64,000 nucleotides of DNA from Bryobacteraceae bacterium. Its GTDB lineage: Bacteria; Acidobacteriota; Terriglobia; Bryobacterales; Bryobacteraceae. Shown here piece after piece: positions 47,904 to 56,706 of this stretch. The notes beneath the pieces were generated by a model. That model was given only the letters and a program-made list of their open reading frames with translations, did not search any database and was not told the DNA's origin. Position 1 is the first letter of the stretch. Each line of letters starts with the position of its first letter. The stretch spans positions 1 through 64,000 of the forward strand of contig JAICJH010000015.1 in assembly GCA_025928545.1 (NCBI GenBank), read 5' to 3'. Both the position numbers and the translations under genes were made by a program.

Positions 47904-48312
47904 CGGCAAAGACCAGGCGCGGCTTCGCGCAAAGACGCGGCTGTTTGTCGGACTGGTTGTGGTGAGCAACGTTTCCGGCAATTCCGCGCTCACGCACGGC
48001 ATGAAGCAGCTTGGCGATATCGGCAACTCTCCGTTGGCACTGATCGGCGCACTGTTTCACCCGTGGGTGGCGCTGGGCGTTGCCCTGCTGATCCTCTGGA
48101 CACTCGCCAATATGGCCCTGTTGAGTTGGGCCGACCTGAGCTACGTCCTTCCCGTGACTGCGATCGGCTACGTGCTGACCGCACTCTCCGGGGAATATCT
48201 CCTGCATGAGTCGGTTCCGATGGGGCACTGGTTCGGGATACTGCTGATCACCTCGGGGGTCGTTCTCGTCGGCGTGACTTCACCCGCTACCACGGACCAT
48301 ACACCGCTATGA
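47890..48312 (+). CDS. Small EamA/SMR-like transporter protein
   Basis: 4-TM; ALLSWADLSYVLPVTAIGYVLTALSGEYLLHESVPMGHWFGILLITSGVVLVG. Confidence 0.8.
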   Translation: MQATSGKDQARLRAKTRLFVGLVVVSNVSGNSALTHGMKQLGDIGNSPLALIGALFHPWVALGVALLILWTLANMALLSWADLSYVLPVTAIGYVLTALSGEYLLHESVPMGHWFGILLITSGVVLVGVTSPATTDHTPL

Positions 48313-48671
48313 AGTGGATACTGGTGCTCGTTCTGGTCGCGTCCACTACACTGGGCGACGTGGCCAGATCGCGCGGGATGAAGAAGCACGGCGAAGTCCA
48401 TGAGTTCCACCCGGGCGCCATCGGCAATGCCCTGCGCTCGCTGGTGACGAACAAGTGGGTGATCGTTTCCACGTTGGCGATGGCGGTATCGTTCTTCAGC
48501 TTCATTCGGCTGGTTTCCATCGCACCCCTGAGCTTCGCGGTACCGGTATCGGCGGCCACGCTGATTCCGGAGACAATCCTGGCGCGGGTGTTCCTGCGCG
48601 AAAGGGTCGACTGGCGCCGCTGGGCCGGCGCCGGTCTGATCGCCATCGGCGTGGTTCTGATCTCACAGTGA
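48309..48671 (+). CDS. Small EamA/SMR-like transporter protein
   Basis: 4-TM; SIAPLSFAVPVSAATLIPETILARVFLRERVDWRRWAGAGLIAIGVVLIS; 4-bp overlap with previous gene. Confidence 0.8.
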   Translation: MKWILVLVLVASTTLGDVARSRGMKKHGEVHEFHPGAIGNALRSLVTNKWVIVSTLAMAVSFFSFIRLVSIAPLSFAVPVSAATLIPETILARVFLRERVDWRRWAGAGLIAIGVVLISQ

Positions 48672-49783
48672 TTGCCGCACTGCTGGTGATTTGCGGGGCG
48701 GTTTACAACCTGCTCGCGATCGCGGGCGCGCTGAGTTTCCGCAAGCGCAGAGCAGTCCCGAATTACCGTCCGGCGGTCTCGATCCTGAAGGCTGTCCGCG
48801 GCAGGGATGCCGGGTTCTATGAGGCCATCCGCTCGCACGCGGTGCAGGACTATCCCGAGTTCGAGATCCTGTTCGGCGTATCGCAGGTCGGCGATCCGGC
48901 GCTGCTGGACATCGCACGGCTGACCCGGGAGTTCCCGGGAATCCCGATCCGCGTTGTGGACACGACGAACGACGCTCCGAACGGCAAGGTGGGTTCGCTC
49001 GAGATCCTGGCGCGTGAGGCGAGGCATGGAGTGCTGCTGGTCAACGACGGCGACATCGTGGCGGAGCCGGATTACCTGGCGCGTGTGGTTGGGCTGCTGG
49101 AAGATCCGCAGGTGGGCCTGGTCACGGGGCTTTATCGCGCGCGCGGCGAGTCGGTTGCGGCGAAGGCCGAAGCCCTGGGTATTGTTACGGAGTTCGTTCC
49201 CAGCGTGCTGGTGGCGCGGCTGCTGTCGTCGAGCGGCTTCGCTCTGGGCGCGACCATGGCTTTCCGCAAGGCCGATCTGGCGGCGATCGGCGGGTTCGCT
49301 TCGATCCGCAACTACCTCGCCGACGATTACCAGCTGGGAGCGCGGATTGCGGGACTTGGCAAGCGGGTCGCGATGTCCGACTCGGTTGTGGTGACCAATC
49401 TGGGAGCCGGTTCATGGGGCGACGTGTGGAAGCACCAGGTGCGTTGGTCGCGCACGATTCGGGTGTCGCGGCCTGCAGGGTACTTCGGCTACATCGTGAC
49501 GCAGGCTACGTTCTGGTGCGTGGTTGCGGCGCTATCGGGCTACTGGCGGGTTGCGGTGGTGGGTGAATTGGTTCGATTGATCGCGGCACTGGCTGCGATG
49601 TCGGCCGCGGGCGAATTGGGTTTGTTTCGCGTTGGTCTGGTTCCGTTCCGCGACCTGTTTGGGTTCGTTGTGTGGTGCGGCGGGATGATCGGCAGCACGG
49701 TGGAATGGCGCGGGCTGCGGTTTCGGCTGCACCGCGACGGGACTATTTCGGCTTGTACGCCACGCAGTCAATCTCAACTTTGA
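48668..49783 (+). CDS. hpnI: Hopanoid biosynthesis-associated glycosyltransferase HpnI
   Basis: GTG start overlapping upstream TGA; PAVSILKAVRGRDAGFYEAIRSHAVQDYPEFEILFGV...IRNYLADDYQLGARIAGLGKRVAMSDSVVVTNL...HQVRWSRTIRVSRPAGY. Confidence 0.88.
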   Translation: MIAALLVICGAVYNLLAIAGALSFRKRRAVPNYRPAVSILKAVRGRDAGFYEAIRSHAVQDYPEFEILFGVSQVGDPALLDIARLTREFPGIPIRVVDTTNDAPNGKVGSLEILAREARHGVLLVNDGDIVAEPDYLARVVGLLEDPQVGLVTGLYRARGESVAAKAEALGIVTEFVPSVLVARLLSSSGFALGATMAFRKADLAAIGGFASIRNYLADDYQLGARIAGLGKRVAMSDSVVVTNLGAGSWGDVWKHQVRWSRTIRVSRPAGYFGYIVTQATFWCVVAALSGYWRVAVVGELVRLIAALAAMSAAGELGLFRVGLVPFRDLFGFVVWCGGMIGSTVEWRGLRFRLHRDGTISACTPRSQSQL

Positions 49784-50123
49784 TATCGGCTGCAAACCCG
49801 CAGACGATGGTGGAGCGAGCCGGTTTTGCCGCTCCGAAAAATTCCGAATAGACTTCGTTCATCGCGGCAAAATCCTTGCCATCGCCGATGTAGACACCGA
49901 CGCGGACCACATCGGCCAGGGTTGCTCCGGCGCCTTCGAGAACCAGCTTCACGTTGTTGAGGACGATGCGGGTTTCATGCTGCACGTCGCCCTTTGAGAT
50001 CTCATTGGTGGCCGGATCGACCGCGACCTGACCGGAGACGAAGATGAAGTCGCCAGCGCGCACGGCAGGTGAATACGGGCCTCGCGGGGCGGGAACGCCG
50101 GTGGGTGAGAGTCGTTCGATCAT
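49743..50123 (-). CDS. RidA-family deaminase
   Basis: GVPAPRGPYSPAVRAGDFIFVSGQVAVDPATNEI...DVVRVGVYIGDGKDFAAMNEVYSEFFG...RSTIVCGF. Confidence 0.92.
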   Translation of the reverse strand: MIERLSPTGVPAPRGPYSPAVRAGDFIFVSGQVAVDPATNEISKGDVQHETRIVLNNVKLVLEGAGATLADVVRVGVYIGDGKDFAAMNEVYSEFFGAAKPARSTIVCGFAADIKVEIDCVAYKPK

Positions 50124-50129
50124 GGCTGT

Positions 50130-51053
50130 TTAGTGTCCTTCCGCTTCGAGTAGTCTTTCGGCTTCGATGGCGGCCATGCAGCCCGCGCCGGCGGCTGTGA
50201 TCGCCTGGCGGTAGATCCTGTCCTGCACGTCACCAGCGTGAAACACGCCGTGGATATTGGTGCGGGCCCCCCCTGTGGAGAGCAGGTAACCATCGGGATC
50301 GAGGTTGAGCTGACCTTTGAAGACCTGCGTGTTCGGGATGTGTCCAATTGCGACGAACAGACCGTCCACGTCGCGATCCTGGGTTTCGCCGGTGATCAGA
50401 TTCTTCAGCCGGACTCCGGTGACGATGTTCTTTTCACAGTCGAAAACGTCTTCGACGGCGGTGTTCATGATGAACTCGATCTTCGGATTGGCTTTGGCGC
50501 GGTCGAGCATGATTTTCGAGGCGCGGAACGTATCGCGGCGATGCACCAACGCGACGTTGCGGCCGAAGCGGGTGAGGAAGTTGGCTTCTTCCATGGCGGA
50601 ATCGCCACCGCCGATCACCATGATCTGTTTATCGCGGTAGAAAAAGCCATCGCAGGTCGCGCAGGAGCTCACTCCATGGCCGATCAGCTTCTGTTCGTTG
50701 GGCAGGTTCAGCCAGCGCGCTTTCGCGCCGGAAGCAACAATGAGCGTGCGGGTTTCGAGCCACTCGTTTTCAATCTTCAGACGAAAGGGACGGTTCGAAA
50801 GATCGGCTTCAGCGACTTCGCCATCCAGGTAAATGGCGCCAAAACGCTCGGCCTGCCGTTTGATGTTCTCGACCAGATCCGGACCATTGATGCCCTCGGG
50901 GAAACCGGGGAAATTTTCGACCTCGGTGGTGAGCGAAAGCTGGCCACCGATTTCCAGACCTTTGATGACCAGCGGTTGCAGGCCGGCTCGCGCGGTGTAT
51001 ACGGCTGCGGTGTTCCCGGCGCAGCCGGAACCTATGATAACGACGTTGTGCAT
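50130..51053 (-). CDS. trxB: Thioredoxin-disulfide reductase
   Basis: GSGCAGNTAAVYTARAGLQPLVIKG...GVSSCATCDGFFYRDKQIMVIGGGDSAMEEANFLTRF. Confidence 0.95.
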   Translation of the reverse strand: MHNVVIIGSGCAGNTAAVYTARAGLQPLVIKGLEIGGQLSLTTEVENFPGFPEGINGPDLVENIKRQAERFGAIYLDGEVAEADLSNRPFRLKIENEWLETRTLIVASGAKARWLNLPNEQKLIGHGVSSCATCDGFFYRDKQIMVIGGGDSAMEEANFLTRFGRNVALVHRRDTFRASKIMLDRAKANPKIEFIMNTAVEDVFDCEKNIVTGVRLKNLITGETQDRDVDGLFVAIGHIPNTQVFKGQLNLDPDGYLLSTGGARTNIHGVFHAGDVQDRIYRQAITAAGAGCMAAIEAERLLEAEGH

Positions 51054-51074
51054 TTGGGTTAAGTTCTGAGACTA

Positions 51075-52208
51075 TCAGATGCGCCTGAGGCCACTGAGGA
51101 TGCTCTGGGCTTCGGCATTATCGAGGATGGTGCCGGCATCACAGCATCCGCCGCGCGGGATGGGACTACCGTGCGGACAGGCGTCAGGATGGCCTAAAAG
51201 CGAGCACATGCGGTCGGTAACTTCCGGACTGAGGATGTGCTCAAACTTGCAGGCGCTGGCTTCGATTTCGTCTTCATCGTGAATGCCGAGGACGTCGCGG
51301 AAGAGGCGTTCGGCGAGGCGATGGCGGCGGATGACGTCGCGCGCGCGGGCTTCTCCGGCCGGCGTGAAAACACCTTCGCCGTTATTGACCGTGACCAGGC
51401 CGATGCCCGCCATGGTGTTGATCAGCTTGCGCCACTGCACCTGAGTGAAGCTGTGGGATTCGACGTGACCGCCTGGTTCGCCGCGGGTCCAGAGGTGTTC
51501 GAGGACTTCGTCGAAATCCTGATTCTCTTCAGCGGAAAAGACGAGGAGTTCCTTGATGCGGCCATGTTCGAGATGGACGCGGCGGTCGGCCAGTTTACCG
51601 GCATTTTCGTCGTGTGTCACCATGACGATGGTGCGGCCCTGGCCGTGAAGACGGCTGAGGAGGTCAAAGACGATGCGCTGGTTTTCGGCGTCGAGATTGC
51701 CGGTAGGCTCGTCGGCCAGAATAATTTTCGGATCGTTGACGAGGGCGCGGGCGATGGCTACGCGCTGTTGTTCACCGCCCGAGAGCTGCGAGGGGAGGTG
51801 GGTGGCGCGTTCCGCGAGATCAACCTGCTTCAGAGCTTCGAGGGCTTCGGCTTCGTCGGTCATGCTGTGGAAGAACTGGGCCAACATGACATTTTCGAGG
51901 GCAGTGAGATGCGGAACCAGGTGGAACTGCTGGAAGATGAAACCAACGGTTTCGCTACGGAAGCGGACCAGTTCGTTACGGCGGAGTCGGGTTGTGTCGG
52001 TACCGCCGATGAGCAGTTGGCCGCCGGTGGCCTGGTCGAGGCAGCCGATCAGATTCAGAAGGGTGGTTTTGCCGGAACCGGACGGGCCCATGATGGCGAT
52101 CCATTCGCCGCTGTTCGCCGTGAAGTGGACGTCATCGACTGCGCGCACGGCGTTGGGGCCGGCGCCGTAAGTTTTGGTGACGCCTATGAGTTCAATTAGC
52201 GGTTTCAC
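51075..52208 (-). CDS. Fusion: MacB/LolD-type ABC ATPase + C-terminal DtxR-like wHTH/metal-binding dimerization module
   Basis: [50 protein letters not shown]; then [76 protein letters not shown]. Confidence 0.92.
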   Translation of the reverse strand: MKPLIELIGVTKTYGAGPNAVRAVDDVHFTANSGEWIAIMGPSGSGKTTLLNLIGCLDQATGGQLLIGGTDTTRLRRNELVRFRSETVGFIFQQFHLVPHLTALENVMLAQFFHSMTDEAEALEALKQVDLAERATHLPSQLSGGEQQRVAIARALVNDPKIILADEPTGNLDAENQRIVFDLLSRLHGQGRTIVMVTHDENAGKLADRRVHLEHGRIKELLVFSAEENQDFDEVLEHLWTRGEPGGHVESHSFTQVQWRKLINTMAGIGLVTVNNGEGVFTPAGEARARDVIRRHRLAERLFRDVLGIHDEDEIEASACKFEHILSPEVTDRMCSLLGHPDACPHGSPIPRGGCCDAGTILDNAEAQSILSGLRRI

Positions 52209-52213
52209 GGGGA

Positions 52214-53287
52214 TTACTCACCCCTCAGGATAACCGCTGGCTGGATGCTCCAGATTTTTGCGGTTGCGATCAGGGTGGCCAGCATGGCTACAGCGATCAT
52301 CACCGCCGTTACGCCGGCCAGGACGGGCCAATCCATCTGGACGTGGAAGACGCCTCCGAAAATTTCACGGCCGATTGCGGCGGCGGCGAACGTCCCCACC
52401 GTGTAGCCTGCGAGGGTTGCGAAGACGGCCAGAGTTGCGGACTCGGAGATGAAGAAAGCCGCGATGCGGCGTTCCGCTCCGCCGAGCGCTTTCATGATGC
52501 CGATTTCCTTGCCGCGCTCGATTACCATTTCGCTGAAGTTGCTGGTGACGCAAAGAGTAGTAATGGCGAGGATGAGCAGGGTCAGCAGGAAGAGAGCGGT
52601 TCGCATCTTCACTACGACGTTCGATTCGGTACCCGCCACGGCCTGAACGGTTCTGATGTCGACCGCGGGGAATTCCGCGGCGAGAGCGGCGCGTATGGCT
52701 TCGAGGCGTTCGCCAGGAGCCTGAATTTCGATGGCGCTGGCGGCATCGTGGATGTTCGACATGGCGGCGGCTGTGGCGAAATCGACTATCAGTTCGTTGT
52801 CTTCCGTGCCCCCCGTTGAGACAATGCCGCTCAGGACGCAGGGCTTCGGTTCGAGATTTACCGTTACGTTAATTTTCAGGTTCAGCCGGCTGGCGAGGCT
52901 TTCACCGGCGAGACATTTGCCGTTGCCCAGAGTTGACGCGCCTTCCGTGCGCCAGTAAGGGTATGCGGCGACTACTCCCGCCACAGGGATTATTTGATTT
53001 TCGATTTTTGCACTGGTGACGATGAGCGGGGTTGCCTGCGCGCCCTGCTTTTTGGCCGCGTCGATCAGCGATAGCGGGAGGGTTGCGGCGTTCACCGGCA
53101 CGGCTACGAGATTGGCTCCGTAGCCGCGGAATTCGGCCCGGATGCGCTGGGCAACCGATGAGTAGATGGCGAACATCACGGTGGCCAGACCGGCCGCAAC
53201 GGCGAGGGCTCCGAAGGCCAGCAGGAGGCGCTGCTTGCGGTAACGGAGGGCGCTGAGACTGAAGCGGAGGAAGAAGCGCGTCGGCAT
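52214..53287 (-). CDS. FtsX/MacB-type ABC permease
   Basis: SALRYRKQRLLLAFGALAVAAGLATVMFAIYSS...ERGKEIGIMKALGGAERRIAAFFISESATLAVFATLAGYTVG. Confidence 0.9.
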   Translation of the reverse strand: MPTRFFLRFSLSALRYRKQRLLLAFGALAVAAGLATVMFAIYSSVAQRIRAEFRGYGANLVAVPVNAATLPLSLIDAAKKQGAQATPLIVTSAKIENQIIPVAGVVAAYPYWRTEGASTLGNGKCLAGESLASRLNLKINVTVNLEPKPCVLSGIVSTGGTEDNELIVDFATAAAMSNIHDAASAIEIQAPGERLEAIRAALAAEFPAVDIRTVQAVAGTESNVVVKMRTALFLLTLLILAITTLCVTSNFSEMVIERGKEIGIMKALGGAERRIAAFFISESATLAVFATLAGYTVGTFAAAAIGREIFGGVFHVQMDWPVLAGVTAVMIAVAMLATLIATAKIWSIQPAVILRGE

Positions 53288-53293
53288 GGGTGC

Positions 53294-54487
53294 TTAAATG
53301 CCTTCCCTCAGGATGATGGCCGGTTCGAGGCGGAGAGCTCTTCGCAGGGGTTGCGCGGCTCCGGCGAGGGCTACCAGCATGGCGGCCAGCATGATCAAAA
53401 ACGGGAGGATCCAGGAGATTTCGATGGCGTCATGGAAGACGGACTGGCCGACTACGCGAGCCAGCCAGACTCCGGTGAGAGCTCCGGCAATGCCGCCGGC
53501 GAGACCTATGAGCGCGATTTCGGAACCGAGGAGCGCGGCTACCAGCCAGCGGGCTCCGCCGATTGCCTGCATGATGGCGATTTCGCCGCGGCGTTCCATC
53601 ATCGTGGTGGCCGTGAGGCTCCAGACACTGAGGCCAGCCGAGAGGAGGGCGGCGAGAGTGATGAGCGCCATCAAGCCGCCGATCTTATCGAGGATCTTGC
53701 CTTCGGAATCGGCTACACGACGGACGGGACGTGCTTCGCTGCCGGGGACGGCTTCCTGAATCTGGCTGGCAATGGAAGTGACGTAGTTGGTGCAGTTCCA
53801 CTTTTCCAGTTCTTTGGAAGTCATAGTTTTTGGATTCCTGCGGGCAAAATCGTCTTCCGGTTTGGTGAGGGCGGCCACGTCGATTCGGTCTACGATGCCT
53901 GGTTTGTGGATCAGGGACTGGAGGGTGGCCAACGGGAGAAGAATCCGGTCGTCAGCCTGATCTCCGGTGGAGAGAATTCCGGTTATGGAGCACGGTTGGC
54001 CAAGGACATTGATGGTCTGGCCGAGAGTCCAGTTATTTTTGCGGGTGATGCCTTCGCCGGCTACACACTCGGAACCGGACATTGGTGCACGGCCTGCCAA
54101 TTTCCAGGTTGGGTTGAGTTGGCGCAGATTGTCGAATTCCACGCCCTGTATGGTTCGGTCTCCGTCGCGGGCCTGAAGGGAAGGCGAGATTCCGGTAATG
54201 TTGAGAGCCCAGAAAATCTTTTTGATGTTGGGGACGTCGGATTCCTGAATGTCGCCCGCCAGATTCGTGGTGACGCTGCCGGTTCCTCCCATGAGCGCCG
54301 CCGTTTTCGGCGTGACCAGGATGTTGGCTCCGGCCTGACGGAGTTCGACGTTGATCTTATCGCCGATGGAAAGCATGACGCCGAGCATCGCGGTGGCCAC
54401 GGAAGTTCCGAGGGCGATGGCGGCTATGATCAGCGCTTTACGTTTGGGGGAACGGCGGATAGAGTCGCGTACAAAACGAACTATCAT
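53294..54487 (-). CDS. FtsX/MacB-type ABC permease
   Basis: SIRRSPKRKALIIAAIALGTSVATAMLGVMLSIGDKINVEL...ERRGEIAIMQAIGGARWLVAALLGSEIALIGLAGGIAG. Confidence 0.9.
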   Translation of the reverse strand: MIVRFVRDSIRRSPKRKALIIAAIALGTSVATAMLGVMLSIGDKINVELRQAGANILVTPKTAALMGGTGSVTTNLAGDIQESDVPNIKKIFWALNITGISPSLQARDGDRTIQGVEFDNLRQLNPTWKLAGRAPMSGSECVAGEGITRKNNWTLGQTINVLGQPCSITGILSTGDQADDRILLPLATLQSLIHKPGIVDRIDVAALTKPEDDFARRNPKTMTSKELEKWNCTNYVTSIASQIQEAVPGSEARPVRRVADSEGKILDKIGGLMALITLAALLSAGLSVWSLTATTMMERRGEIAIMQAIGGARWLVAALLGSEIALIGLAGGIAGALTGVWLARVVGQSVFHDAIEISWILPFLIMLAAMLVALAGAAQPLRRALRLEPAIILREGI

Positions 54488-55746
54488 GTCGTGCCTGCCT
54501 TGAAGACATGAATGCCGCGGTCGAAGTCGTCCTGATCGATGACGAGGGTATCGGAATCGATGTGGGATTTGAGCGGGATCGGATTGCAGCCGCCGGCAGT
54601 GCCGATGCTGGAGATGACAATATCCGACGCGCAGTTACGGCAGATGACTTCGTGATCTTTCTGGTAGTAGCCCTGGGTGCCGCAGATCTGGCAGGCGTCG
54701 AGAGCGACGGCCAGAGTTTTATCGGGTTTGGCGATCACGATGAAGCGGACGTCGACATTCTGGACGCGGGCGACATAGCGATGAAGATTTCCATCGCTGA
54801 ATTCAGCGACGGGAATGTGGACTGCGGCATTTTCGAAGGTGACCGGTTTGGGCACGGATAGAGCGGTGAGTTGGCGCGCGTAGATGAATTCGGCCGTCAG
54901 AAGAAAAATGAAAATGCAGGAGGCGGCGCAGGACGCGGTCATCCAAAGCTTTTCGCGGCGGGCCGTCCAGCGGGCTTTGCGGAGGGATGCGCCTTCCAGG
55001 CCTTCGGCGCGCGGCGCACGCCGGCTGCGCGAATCGAGAAGTATCATCGCGGCGACCAGCGCGAGGATTGTGACGTAAAAGAAGACATCGTTTTTGGCGA
55101 TGGGGCCGATGATTGCCATTTCGCGACTGCTGCTGGGCAGCACCTGGCTTTCGGAAAGCTCATGCAGGCCGAGAAGCGTGAGCTGGGCGGCGACGACCAT
55201 CATGATGACCGTGGTGATGCGGAAAAACTGTTTCAGATTGACGCGGATGGTGCCGCGAACAAAGCTGACGCCGAAGAGTACCGCGAGCGCGATGGCGAGG
55301 ACCGCGGCGAAAGCTTCCACGATGCCGGAAGTGTCGAGGCGGGTGGCCGCGAGGATTAGGACCGTCTCGACGCCTTCGCGAAAAACCATCAGGAAGACGA
55401 AGGCAAAGATGCCCCAGCCGCCGGAATTGTCCGAGGTGCCTTTTTGCAAACCAGTTTCAATTTCGGTTTTCATGCGAGCGCCGTGGCGGTTCATCCAGAT
55501 GACCATGGAGAACACAAATACGGCGCTGACGAGGAGGCCCGGCCCCTCTAAAACTTCGGATGAAAGTCCGATTTTGGCGAAGGTCCATGCGGCTATAAAG
55601 CTTGCAACTACAGCAGTTAACAGCGCCCTATAGATTGCGGGCATGAGATCCAGGCGACCGATGCGTTTGACGTAGGCGACAGCGATGGCGATGACGAGCG
55701 CAGCCTCGACACCTTCGCGTAAAGTGATCACGAAAGTTGAGATCAT
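54484..55746 (-). CDS. FTR1-family iron permease fused to DUF2318-type Cys-rich domain
   Basis: FVITLREGVEAALVIAIAV and MVFREGVETVLILAATR (two REGxE motifs); CQICGTQGYYQKDHEVICRNCASDIVISSIGTAGGCNPIPLKSHID. Confidence 0.92.
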   Translation of the reverse strand: MISTFVITLREGVEAALVIAIAVAYVKRIGRLDLMPAIYRALLTAVVASFIAAWTFAKIGLSSEVLEGPGLLVSAVFVFSMVIWMNRHGARMKTEIETGLQKGTSDNSGGWGIFAFVFLMVFREGVETVLILAATRLDTSGIVEAFAAVLAIALAVLFGVSFVRGTIRVNLKQFFRITTVIMMVVAAQLTLLGLHELSESQVLPSSSREMAIIGPIAKNDVFFYVTILALVAAMILLDSRSRRAPRAEGLEGASLRKARWTARREKLWMTASCAASCIFIFLLTAEFIYARQLTALSVPKPVTFENAAVHIPVAEFSDGNLHRYVARVQNVDVRFIVIAKPDKTLAVALDACQICGTQGYYQKDHEVICRNCASDIVISSIGTAGGCNPIPLKSHIDSDTLVIDQDDFDRGIHVFKAGTT

Positions 55747-55750
55747 ACAG

Positions 55751-55770
55751 GCAACTCAGTTGCAATTGCA
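55751..55770. promoter_or_regulatory. Candidate metalloregulator operator upstream of FTR1 gene
   Basis: GCAACT-C-AGTTGC perfect 6-1-6 inverted repeat overlapping TGCAATTGCA perfect palindrome; minus-strand TACAAT (-10-like) adjoins it. Confidence 0.5.
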
Positions 55771-55822
55771 TTGTAGCAGATAACACGGATCAAAATGGTC
55801 CGCGATTGATTTTGGAGCATCG

Positions 55823-56476
55823 TCAGGCCGCTTTTTCGGTTTTACAAAACGAACCTGGGTTGTAGGCCGGAGGGTGGAGCGGAATGCTCAGGAGAGCCTC
55901 GATTTCTTCCATGCCCTGGAATTTTTTGCGATGGAAGTCGGCGCGGAATTGTGAATCGAGCGATCGGGAGACAGCGGCTGTGTCGTGGATTCCGGTGTTG
56001 GCCGCTTCGGGCTCGCCTGCGCGGTTTGCGGTTTCTTCGCGGAGGCGGCGCTCGGTCTGGAGCTTGCGGAGTTCGGCGGTGCACTTGTGGAGGAGGCGAT
56101 GGGAGAGTGCGCGGGCGCGGTCGACGGAGAGCTGCAGTTTGGCCTGATCCTCGTTGCGCATGGGGTCGGGGATGTCATCACCGGGATTTTCGGCGAAGGC
56201 GAAGGATTCTTCGATTTCGCCGCAGCGCGCGAGCCGCCACATGGCGCGGCGGATTTCGTTGACGAGGTTGGTTTCGAGAAAGCCGTTGGGTGCGAGTTCG
56301 GTGTTGAGTGAGTCGGTGAGTTCGCGGTAGGCGAGTTGTTCGCCTGGGCGGATGAAGTCGCGTGTGGAGTAGAGGCCGAAGGTGATGGCGTTTTGGGAGG
56401 AGATGGCGCGACCGGCTGCGGTAGCGGGTCCGCCGTTGGGGTTGGGGTGTGGGGCGTTTGTGATGGCTGGCGACAT
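55823..56476 (-). CDS. Conserved hypothetical protein
   Basis: GRAISSQNAITFGLYSTRDFIRPGEQLAYRELTDSLNTELAPNGFLETNLVNEIRRAMWRLARC; probably an Acidobacteria-frequent family. Confidence 0.7.
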   Translation of the reverse strand: MSPAITNAPHPNPNGGPATAAGRAISSQNAITFGLYSTRDFIRPGEQLAYRELTDSLNTELAPNGFLETNLVNEIRRAMWRLARCGEIEESFAFAENPGDDIPDPMRNEDQAKLQLSVDRARALSHRLLHKCTAELRKLQTERRLREETANRAGEPEAANTGIHDTAAVSRSLDSQFRADFHRKKFQGMEEIEALLSIPLHPPAYNPGSFCKTEKAA

Positions 56477-56706
56477 TGGGTTTTCCTTTTTGCGGTTTGC
56501 CGGGATTGGTTTGAATGGCCGCCGATGCACGCCGATTCACGCCGATCCGGGGTTGTGGGTGTCTTCCCGGTTTTGTTGTAGCAGGTGTGGGCGGAGGGCT
56601 TTGGGGCTGGAGGAATGTATGTTTTTGAAAATACGGCAAATATAATTTATATTAGGTACTTTACGAACCAAGACTCTAAACCATACGGCTAAAGCGGTCG
56701 AAGAGC

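Noticed and set aside
46338-48026. 562-aa minus-strand ORF
   Set aside because: Antisense shadow of hpnJ, which has clear radical-SAM motifs; typical of high-GC third-position bias
53351-54511. 386-aa plus-strand ORF
   Set aside because: Antisense to FtsX-like permease; no family resemblance
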